Virus record (IMG/VR): IMGVR_UViG_3300003635_000005
Coordinates: 1-50,476 of that record
Strand: one strand, 5' to 3'
Length of the DNA: 50,476 nucleotides
DNA from: a virus
Shown piece after piece: positions 39,387 to 46,122 of the stretch (the first letter of the stretch is position 1; every line of letters starts with the position of its first letter). Both the position numbers and the translations under genes were made by a program. The notes under the pieces were generated by a model, which made no database searches, was not told the DNA's origin, and saw only the letters and a program-made list of their open reading frames with translations.

Positions 39387-39518
39387 ATGGGTGGGTATGA
39401 GTGCCCACTCCCGACTTGTGACAACGTGAGTGCGCTCTCGTGGCGTTGTGACGAGTGCGGCAAACTCTTTGAGGGCAAGGAGAGCAAGGTGAGCCGAGAC
39501 ACCAGCGTGGGCCGGTAA
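39387..39518 (+). CDS. 43-residue zinc-ribbon microprotein
   Basis: ATG 39387 opens a 43-residue frame with CPLPTC and RCDECGKLFEGK, a complete four-Cys zinc ribbon, followed by a short basic tail. It lies two bases after the previous gene's stop. The regular Cys spacing makes chance unlikely. Confidence 0.55.
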   Translation: MGGYECPLPTCDNVSALSWRCDECGKLFEGKESKVSRDTSVGR

Positions 39519-39535
39519 GTCGGACCTACTCCGCG

Positions 39536-39572
39536 GGCAACCTCTTTAGCGGCGGGCCGTCATCACTCGTGC
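39536..39572 (+). promoter_or_regulatory. TATA-like promoter before 39573
   Basis: GGGCAACCTCTTTAGCGGCG at about 39536-39555 is the same type of box as GGGCAACCTCTTTACCC before 36899, 20-30 bases before the ATG. It probably starts the transcript that leads to the large terminase. Confidence 0.5.
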
Positions 39573-40067
39573 ATGGATCTCACGCATGGAGACAAGGTGG
39601 ACTCACGTTGCGGAGTGTGCCAAAAGGAGAGCAAGATAGGGCCGGAGACCATGGCCGTTGATTGGGTGACTCGCACCAACGGCACCCGGCTCTATGTGTG
39701 CCCGGACCACGCTCGTGCCCTCGGGAGGTTTGGCCGTGCGCTTGAGGATCTCCCGGAGACGCCAGCGGCGGACATATGCAACGGGTGCGGGCAACTCACG
39801 CTTGAGGATGACATGGGCAAGCCGCGAGTGTGCAACGAGTGCGCCGGGGAGAGCCTTGACGAGGCCGTGCTCACCAGCATGGGCCGTGACTCGCTCACGT
39901 TTGACGAGGCCATGGACGTGCTTGATGACCTCGTGGCCGAGGACGAGGAGGTGACGCCGGAGCAAGCCGCCGAGGCCGTGGAGCGGTGGAGCGGTATGCC
40001 CGTCACGCCAGCAATGGACGAGGATCCGGCGGACGAGGAGGACGAGGCCGAGGTCACGGAGGAGTGA
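39573..40067 (+). CDS. Zinc-finger protein, 164 residues
   Basis: Contains CGVCQKE (13-16), VCPDH (about 43-46), CNGCGQLT and VCNECAG, so two zinc ribbons in the first half. A helical acidic region follows (FDEAMDVLDDLVAEDEE). It is first in the operon that contains the large terminase and could be a DNA-binding packaging accessory. Function unknown. Confidence 0.52.
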   Translation: MDLTHGDKVDSRCGVCQKESKIGPETMAVDWVTRTNGTRLYVCPDHARALGRFGRALEDLPETPAADICNGCGQLTLEDDMGKPRVCNECAGESLDEAVLTSMGRDSLTFDEAMDVLDDLVAEDEEVTPEQAAEAVERWSGMPVTPAMDEDPADEEDEAEVTEE

Positions 40068-40069
40068 CC

Positions 40070-40381
40070 ATGGTGGACGTATCGGATCTTACGTTTGTCG
40101 TTGAGATTGACGAGGAGCCGCTCATGGACGGGGTGGAGCATATCCGCGAGGACGTGCTCAAGAGCAAGCACAAGTGCCCGGAGTGCTCCACGGTGGCCAC
40201 GTTGGAGATTGAGACAAAGGCCAGCGTGACCGACGAGGGGAGCCGGGCCGTGGTGTTGGTGGGCACGTGCGATAATGGCGGGTGCGAGTGGGAGCACCGG
40301 CTCATGACCGGCGTGGGCATTACGATTGAGGGGCCGGTGCCGCAAGAGGATCCGGGAGAGTGGGAGTGGGGTGTAAAATGA
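40070..40381 (+). CDS. Zinc-ribbon protein, 103 residues
   Basis: Starts at ATG 40070 (MVDVSDLTFVVEID). HKCPECSTVATLEIETK and CDNGGCEWEHRL provide four Cys in the arrangement of a TFIIS-like ribbon. Two bases after the previous stop and coupled to the next gene by ATGA. Function unknown. Confidence 0.52.
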   Translation: MVDVSDLTFVVEIDEEPLMDGVEHIREDVLKSKHKCPECSTVATLEIETKASVTDEGSRAVVLVGTCDNGGCEWEHRLMTGVGITIEGPVPQEDPGEWEWGVK

Positions 40382-40614
40382 GCGAGATACCGCTTTACTC
40401 GTGGCGTGGGCACCTCGTTGAGGTGGAGATATGGGAGGGTCCGTATCAATATGATGACGGCATGGGTCACGTGACGGAGGTAAAGGAGGGAGAGACGGTG
40501 GCGCACGTCCACCTCCTCACCGTCAACCGCTCGTGGCACGTGCCATATGAGGATCTTGAGGAGCACGCGGAGCCGGTCAACCTCGCGGCGCTTGAGGAGT
40601 GTGGTGCCCGATGA
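40378..40614 (+). CDS. Hypothetical small beta-rich protein, 78 residues
   Basis: Starts at ATG 40378 (MSEIPLYSW) over the upstream stop. LVEVEIWEGPYQYDDGMGHV and VAHVHLLTVNRSWHVPYEDL indicate a small beta barrel. Its stop overlaps the next start. No family recognised. Confidence 0.5.
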   Translation: MSEIPLYSWRGHLVEVEIWEGPYQYDDGMGHVTEVKEGETVAHVHLLTVNRSWHVPYEDLEEHAEPVNLAALEECGAR

Positions 40615-40916
40615 CCGACGAGTTGGGTGCGGAGTATCGGTATCTATGCACCACGTGCCACGAGATCCTTGACCCACGCGAGGTCCGCCAGCATACCGGG
40701 GAGTGCGCCGCCGTCTCCACGCTCTCCCGGTTGGATATGTGGCTCACGGACAACGTGGACTCGTGCCCGGAGTGCGAGGCCAGCGTGGAGGAGATCCGTC
40801 CGCCGCACCACGCTCATTGGATACCGTGGCACGAGGACGGAGCCGAGAGCGTGCTCCTCAAGCCGTGCGGGCACGAGGTGGACACCGAGGAGGTCATCAA
40901 TGAGCACGGAGAGTGA
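40611..40916 (+). CDS. Zinc-finger protein before the large terminase, 101 residues
   Basis: Starts at ATG 40611 (MTDELGAEY). It has LCTTCHEILDPREVRQHTGEC, with C..C....H....C spacing like a C2HC finger, and CPEC...KPCGHEV as a second site. The large terminase gene begins inside its last 17 bases, so the two are co-translated. Confidence 0.52.
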   Translation: MTDELGAEYRYLCTTCHEILDPREVRQHTGECAAVSTLSRLDMWLTDNVDSCPECEASVEEIRPPHHAHWIPWHEDGAESVLLKPCGHEVDTEEVINEHGE

Positions 40917-41874
40917 CCAACCGGAGGATAGGGGCCTCCGCAACGCCACGGTGTATGGCTTTGAGCCGCTTGAGTGGCAAGACCCCTTTATCCACACAAC
41001 GGCCCGCGAGGTGTTGGGGAGCGGCGCTTTCGGATCCGGTAAGAGCCGGGCACTCAACGAGCGTGGCGTGCTCTTGAGCATAGCCTATCCGGGCAATATC
41101 GGCCTCCTCACCCGTAACACGCTCAAGGCACTCCGCAACACCACGTTGGAAAACCTCCGCAACGAGGTGCTCCCTCGCTCGTGGATTATCCCGGAGTTGA
41201 CCAACCAGCAAAAGCAAGTCATTGCAATCCAATCCCCGCTTTACCCGGCCTCATATTGCCCGGAGTGTGGCCACGAGAGTGAGCGGCGCACGCACGAGGA
41301 GACGGTGGAGTGTCCGGCGTGCCACGAGGCGCTCCTTGAGGCGGTGCCGGCCTCACTAATCTATTATGACGGCCTCCAAACCACCGATGACGCCGACATA
41401 CCGGAGAATATCCTAAGCCTTGAGTTGGGGTGGATTGGCGTGGACGAGGCAAAGGACATTGAGGAGAGCGCGTGGAAAGCCCTCAACGGACGGCTCCGGT
41501 TGGAGCGCCTCAACAATCCGTATGTGCCGGAGTTGCCCTTTCGCACCATTTTCGGCACCACCAACCCGGCGGATCCTAACCATTGGCTCCACAAGCGATT
41601 TTATGAGGACGGCGTGGGGGAGTATTACGAAAGCGAGACCACGGACAACCTCGCAAATCTCCCCGATGACTATTTGCAAACGCTCAAGGAGCAATATGGT
41701 GAGGACACCAGCGAGGCGCTCCGGTATATCCGCGGCAAGTGGACGGGATACTCCGGCCTCGTGTTTGACGAGTTTAAGGACGAGATCCACCTCGTTGAGC
41801 CGTTGGACGTGCCGGAGATCCTCGGTGACGGGTGGACAGGAGGAGTTAGAGGCCAACGAGCAAGAGGTGAGTGA
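40900..41874 (+). CDS. terL: Large terminase, ATPase part (frame 1)
   Basis: From ATG 40900 this frame encodes 324 residues with an adenine-binding-type WQDPF (26-30), Walker A GSGAFGSGKS (40-49), a CPEC...CPAC zinc insertion (about 119-150), and Walker B-like GWIGVDEAKD, then FGTTNP (coupling motif). This is the packaging motor domain. The frame ends at 41874 in a linker, and the nuclease domain continues in the +1 frame from about 41837. Either this is a true split, a programmed +1 shift near ACAGGAGGAG, or an assembly error. Confidence 0.82.
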   Translation: MSTESDQPEDRGLRNATVYGFEPLEWQDPFIHTTAREVLGSGAFGSGKSRALNERGVLLSIAYPGNIGLLTRNTLKALRNTTLENLRNEVLPRSWIIPELTNQQKQVIAIQSPLYPASYCPECGHESERRTHEETVECPACHEALLEAVPASLIYYDGLQTTDDADIPENILSLELGWIGVDEAKDIEESAWKALNGRLRLERLNNPYVPELPFRTIFGTTNPADPNHWLHKRFYEDGVGEYYESETTDNLANLPDDYLQTLKEQYGEDTSEALRYIRGKWTGYSGLVFDEFKDEIHLVEPLDVPEILGDGWTGGVRGQRARGE

Positions 41875-42571
41875 GCAAGTCGGGGTGCCCAACAAGCCGG
41901 GCCAATACACTCCGGCCCGAGTGTATCCTCCCGAGGACGCCAGCATACTCATGGCGATTGATTGGGGATATAGGCCGGACCCACTCGTGGTCCAATGGTG
42001 GGCACTCACCGAGACCCACGGCTTTGTGCTATATCGGGAGTGGTTCAAGAGCCGAGTGCTCCCCGATGACGCCGCACGGGAGTGCATGGATCTCATGGAG
42101 CCGTATGAGTGCAACAACGTGGTCCGGTGCTATGCGGACCATGATAGTGGAGACCGTGAGAGTTGGCTCAAGGGTGCCCGCGAGTATGTCAACGAGGGAG
42201 TGGAGGAGGGCCGGTGGGAGGGAGACACCAGCAAGCCGGATTGGCGGCGGGTGCAAACCACCGCCGCCGCAAAGGACCGGGAGAAAGGCGTGCAAGAGGT
42301 CAAGCGCCGCATGAGGCCGGACAAGCACAACCGGGCCGAGGTCCACCTCGTCAAGGGAGCGCGTGCTCACCAAATTGACCGGCAACTCAACTCCGCGGAC
42401 AAGCCGGGCCGCACCCTCGCGGAGATCCGCGGGTATGGGTATGAGGACGAGGATAGTGACAACCCGCAAGACGGCAATGACCACGGTGTTGACACCATGC
42501 GGTATTGCATTTACTCCCACCGTAAGAAGGGACGCACCAGCGGATCCGGCTCCTCCGTCATCAAGAGTTAG
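41837..42571 (+). CDS. terL: Large terminase, nuclease part (frame 2)
   Basis: This frame continues the linker (QEELEANEQE) and then gives the RNase H-like nuclease: ILMAIDWGYRPDP (first catalytic Asp), YADHDSGDRESW (second Asp), and GVDTMRYCIYSH (third Asp). It ends in a Ser/Gly-rich tail. If translated alone, the best start is GTG 41867, which overlaps the stop of the first part (GTGAGTGA). Reading both parts as one protein would give about 570 residues, a normal terminase length. Confidence 0.78.
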   Translation, partial: QEELEANEQEVSEQVGVPNKPGQYTPARVYPPEDASILMAIDWGYRPDPLVVQWWALTETHGFVLYREWFKSRVLPDDAARECMDLMEPYECNNVVRCYADHDSGDRESWLKGAREYVNEGVEEGRWEGDTSKPDWRRVQTTAAAKDREKGVQEVKRRMRPDKHNRAEVHLVKGARAHQIDRQLNSADKPGRTLAEIRGYGYEDEDSDNPQDGNDHGVDTMRYCIYSHRKKGRTSGSGSSVIKS

Positions 42572-42584
42572 TGCAACCTCGCAC

Positions 42585-42640
42585 TATCTCACTCTCCGGT
42601 ATCTTTATGGTCTCCCCTACTCAAGGGATTGTATGGTGAG
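42585..42640 (+). promoter_or_regulatory. Type A promoter/operator, copy 4
   Basis: TATCTCAC (42585-42592), CTCCGGTATCTTTATGG as TATA region, and GGTGAG at 42635-42640 over the start codon at 42633. The half-site spacing is 42 bases; the hairpin near the SD is weaker (AAGGGATTG). Confidence 0.72.
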
Positions 42641-44057
42641 CCACAACACCAACGCGGACGAGGAGGAGACGCTTGAGGAGCCAATCAAGATCCGGTGGAC
42701 GGGCAAGGCCCGTGACCGCCTCGGCGGGTGGGCACTTGACTTTGCCAACGCCGACGAGGACAACGGCATGGAGGCTTACGTGCGTGCGGACTCACGGCAA
42801 AAGACCAACGTGGTGCTTGAGACCGTGGAGGAGGCCGAGGCCGTTGCTGGTTTCATGAATAAGGTCATCGGTGAGGGTGGAGACTATGGCCGCACGTGGG
42901 TCAACGGAGCCGTGGACAACGCGGGCCAGCGAGTCCGCCGCGAGATTGTTGACGCCATGGCGGAGCGAGGGTTTGAGGTCTCCAACCTCACCAGCGTTTA
43001 CGGCCTCGCGTTTGAGGAGGCCGAGGAGCCGGACGTGGACGTGGAGGAGGGAGACACCGTGATTGACGAGGCCCATGACGTGACGGGCAACGTCACCGGC
43101 GTGGACGGCAACACCGTCCACGTGGAGTTTACCAACGGCGTGACCTCCGCCACCACCGTCTCGGGCCTCCTTGACGAGAGCAACCCGTGGACGCACGTGC
43201 CCGCCGAGGCGGACGAGGAGCCGGAGATCCGCACGGACGGCGGCGTGGCCACCGAGGAGGAGCGAGAGCCGGACGAGGCGGACGTGGACGTGCCGTGCGA
43301 GGAGGGAGACCGCGTGGCCGTTGAATACCACTCCGCTCACGTGGACCGCCGCAAGATCCTCGTGGGGAGCGTCAAGGAGGTGGTGCTCAAGGGAGCGCCG
43401 CGAGACGGAGAGTGGGTGGCCATGCTGGCGGAGATCTATGTCCGGCCCGAGGAGGGCCACCGCAATGACCGGAGTGAGCATTACACCGAGACCACGCGGA
43501 GCGCCATGCGCCGCGTGACGTGGGAGATTGAGGAGGACGAGGACCGCGGGTGGCACTCCGTGGAGGCCCGCAACGGCCTCCGGTGGAATAGGGTCAACGA
43601 GACCGGCACCCGGACGGAGATCTCCGTGCTGGCCGAGGACGAGGAGCCGCCGCACCCGGACAACGGCGTGGTGCTGGCGGTGGGCCTCCGGTGTCATCGG
43701 TGCAACGGCACCTCGTGCAAGGAGGTCACGGACCCCGAGACGGAGCCGCTCACGGGCACGCGGTGGGCTTGCCCTCATTGCCACGAGATTGATGACGAGA
43801 GCGGTGCCGAGATTGGCCAGCAATATGAGATCCTCGGGTGCAAGCCGGTCTCGCACGTGGACACCTCGTGGTCTCTCGCGGAGCACGAGGCGTTGGAGTG
43901 GGCCGCCTCACCAACGCGGTGGAGGGCTTTCACCGAGACGGTGCTCAAGGGCCGCAAGGCCACGGCCTATGCCGATGACGTGGACGTGACGCCGGGCACG
44001 GTTTACCGGCACGTGCATGACGCTCGTGAGGTGCTCAAGGGTGGTCTCAATGAGTGA
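42633..44057 (+). CDS. MVS-leader accessory protein with SH3-like repeats, zinc ribbon and C-terminal HTH
   Basis: A 474-residue protein starting MVSHNTNAD. VEEGDTVIDEAHDVTGNVTG and CEEGDRVAVEYHSAHV look like two SH3-like barrels. LRCHRCNG...WACPHCHEID is a zinc ribbon (about 355-390), and the C-terminus (ATAYADDVDVTPGTVYRHVH) is a helix-turn-helix. It shares promoter and first residues with 3029, 12447 and 35473, and separates the terminase from the next structural gene. It could be a regulator made early. Confidence 0.58.
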   Translation: MVSHNTNADEEETLEEPIKIRWTGKARDRLGGWALDFANADEDNGMEAYVRADSRQKTNVVLETVEEAEAVAGFMNKVIGEGGDYGRTWVNGAVDNAGQRVRREIVDAMAERGFEVSNLTSVYGLAFEEAEEPDVDVEEGDTVIDEAHDVTGNVTGVDGNTVHVEFTNGVTSATTVSGLLDESNPWTHVPAEADEEPEIRTDGGVATEEEREPDEADVDVPCEEGDRVAVEYHSAHVDRRKILVGSVKEVVLKGAPRDGEWVAMLAEIYVRPEEGHRNDRSEHYTETTRSAMRRVTWEIEEDEDRGWHSVEARNGLRWNRVNETGTRTEISVLAEDEEPPHPDNGVVLAVGLRCHRCNGTSCKEVTDPETEPLTGTRWACPHCHEIDDESGAEIGQQYEILGCKPVSHVDTSWSLAEHEALEWAASPTRWRAFTETVLKGRKATAYADDVDVTPGTVYRHVHDAREVLKGGLNE

Positions 44058-44316
44058 GCACGTCACCGCGGAGGTCCGCGAGGACATTAGTGCGGCCCTC
44101 GGCCCGCTCATGGAGGAGGACGTGGAGGAGTTGCGGTTGGAGGATCTTGAGCACGCCATGGAGGCCATGGACGCCGTGCGCTCCCGCGGCGTGAGCACGG
44201 ACAATGGCCTCCTCGTCAAGGCGGCGGAGCACGTGCAAGAGCAAGTCCGCGAGGAGTTGGTGCGCCGCCAGCGTGAGCGGCACGAGCGTGACGCCGAGGC
44301 GGGCCGCCAGCGGTAA
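44050..44316 (+). CDS. Small helical protein, 88 residues
   Basis: ATG 44050 overlaps the end of the previous gene by eight bases. The product is fully helical (EVREDISAALGPLMEEDVEE, LLVKAAEHVQEQVREELVRR) with a basic C-terminus. It is expressed with the 42633 gene and may partner it. Function unknown. Confidence 0.5.
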   Translation: MSEHVTAEVREDISAALGPLMEEDVEELRLEDLEHAMEAMDAVRSRGVSTDNGLLVKAAEHVQEQVREELVRRQRERHERDAEAGRQR

Positions 44317-44324
44317 GGCCGGAC

Positions 44325-44360
44325 TAACACTTACGTGAGAGCGCCGTCTCGGTGCTCTCA
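44325..44360 (+). promoter_or_regulatory. Type B (structural gene) promoter, copy 4
   Basis: AACACTTACGTGAGAGCGCC, with the core at 44337-44347 and 13 bases to ATG 44361. TGAGAG and the later CTCTCA are inverted around it. Confidence 0.66.
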
Positions 44361-46034
44361 ATGAGGGTCAACGACATTGCGGAGTTTTCGGACACAATAG
44401 ACTCGGGAGGGGAGACCACGCTCACCGTGGAGACCGAGGAGCGCAACGCCACCATGGTCATGCTCTCGGTGGAGGCCGCTGGCGGCGGGAGTGCTGTTTT
44501 CCACGGCCTTGAGTGGGAGTATCGGCCCACGGACGCCGCCGGGTGGAGGTACTACAAGGCCGAGGACGCAAGTGATGACCGCACCCACATTGAGCCGGCG
44601 CTCCCGCGGCAAATGAGAGTCACCGTGACCAACGTGACGGACGCCGCCACCACGTTTGACATACGGCTCTCCTCCATGGGTCCGCAAGGCAACAACGCCG
44701 CCGGCTCCATGGGTATGCCGCCGCTGGCGGACGGGGAGGTAAAGGTGAGTGACGTGAGCGCGTTGCTCTCAACGGTGGATCTCAATGACGGCGTGCGGAC
44801 CACGCCGGTCAAGAGCGAGTTTAACCTCACGCCGGCTCCGCTCTCGGTGTTTCGGGATTGGTGGCCAGCACAAAAGGACAAGGTGGAGGGCACCACCACT
44901 CCCGGCTCCGCGAGTTACAACGGAGACACCTATGTGGTGGAGACGGACGCCGTGACCAACGGGAGATCTTTCCTTGAGACGGCCAGCACGGGCCGATACC
45001 GGAGCGGATCCGTTGGGATTGCTGGCATATATGTGGAGTTTGACGGCCCGCCGGTGGGCTTTGCGGAGTGGGGATACCTCCGGGAGACGGACACCAACGC
45101 ACTCAAGTTTAGGTATGAGAGTGACGGCTCACTCTCGTTTGTCATCACGAGGGCCGGCGTGGATCTCGTCATACCGCAATCCGCGTGGGCACCGAGTGGA
45201 GAGCAAGAGGTCACGGACGCCAATGGAGATCCGGTGGGTGTTGTCATCGGGATTGACGGCATGGACGGCAACGGCCCGAGTGGCGTGACGCTCAACCCGG
45301 ACAACGGGTATGTGTATCGGGTGGACTTTGCGTGGTATGGCGGCGGCGCAATCGCTCCTCACATTGTGGAGATTGGTCCAACGGGCCAGCAACGAGCGTG
45401 GCCAATCTTTGCCTATATGCCTCGTGGCCAAACGAGTATCTCCCAACCCAATCAACCCGTGAGTGCGGTCCTCAACAATGACGGCACGGCCACGGCGGAC
45501 TCGCTCAAGGTTGCTGGCCGGCAATTCTCCACCGCTGGTGACTTTGAGGACGAGGTGCGAGAGACCACGCACCTCCGTGAGGACTTTGACATACAAACCA
45601 CGTGGGAGCCGTGGCTTTTCGTCCGGCGCAAGGACACCATTGACGGATCCGCCACGGCGGAGGGCATATCTTTTGACCTCGGGCCGCTGGCGTGGGCCAT
45701 TGACCAAACCATTGCGTTTGAGGCACGGGTTGGAGTGGTGCCGGACGGATCTCCCGATTGGCAAGCACCCTCCCGGACCTCCCCGGACGAGACGGCGGTG
45801 GAGGTGGCGGAGACGGTGGACGGTGGCAACCCGCTGGCCGTCACGGACAACGGAGAAAAGTATGGCGGCAACCTTGCCGGCTCCGCTCAAGGCGGCAACA
45901 AGACGCTCACGGACCAAAGCCGGGAGTTTGGCGCTCCTTTCCCGAGGAGATCCGTCAACGCAATCTTTGCAAAGGCGGTTGATACGGCCACGTCCGGCTC
46001 CTCGGTCAACACGACAATCCCGGAGGGGTGGTAA
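44361..46034 (+). CDS. Virion structural protein, 557 residues (head-associated or fibre-like)
   Basis: A large beta-rich protein with no Cys. The N-terminal part (about 1-115, LTVETEERNATMVMLSVEAA, then MRVTVTNVTDAATTFDIRLS) is a beta sandwich. The centre (about 155-370) has a phage-fibre-like region with IYVEFDGPPVGFAEWGYLRE and YRVDFAWYGGGAIAPHIVEI, and the C-terminus is extended. It lies between packaging and portal genes behind a type B promoter. A head fibre or vertex protein is plausible. Confidence 0.6.
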   Translation: MRVNDIAEFSDTIDSGGETTLTVETEERNATMVMLSVEAAGGGSAVFHGLEWEYRPTDAAGWRYYKAEDASDDRTHIEPALPRQMRVTVTNVTDAATTFDIRLSSMGPQGNNAAGSMGMPPLADGEVKVSDVSALLSTVDLNDGVRTTPVKSEFNLTPAPLSVFRDWWPAQKDKVEGTTTPGSASYNGDTYVVETDAVTNGRSFLETASTGRYRSGSVGIAGIYVEFDGPPVGFAEWGYLRETDTNALKFRYESDGSLSFVITRAGVDLVIPQSAWAPSGEQEVTDANGDPVGVVIGIDGMDGNGPSGVTLNPDNGYVYRVDFAWYGGGAIAPHIVEIGPTGQQRAWPIFAYMPRGQTSISQPNQPVSAVLNNDGTATADSLKVAGRQFSTAGDFEDEVRETTHLREDFDIQTTWEPWLFVRRKDTIDGSATAEGISFDLGPLAWAIDQTIAFEARVGVVPDGSPDWQAPSRTSPDETAVEVAETVDGGNPLAVTDNGEKYGGNLAGSAQGGNKTLTDQSREFGAPFPRRSVNAIFAKAVDTATSGSSVNTTIPEGW

Positions 46035-46080
46035 GAGTAGGGAGAGATTGTTTAGTGTAAAGTCGGGCCTAACTCCGCGA

Positions 46081-46122
46081 GGCAACACTTTTGGTGAGGC
46101 GCTAAGAAAGTCGGCATAATCA
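46081..46122 (+). promoter_or_regulatory. Type B-like promoter of the portal gene
   Basis: GGCAACACTTTTGGTGAGGCGC at about 46080-46101 parallels ACTAACACTTACGTGAGAGCGC before 44361, but is diverged in the core. The ATG follows at 46123. Confidence 0.5.
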
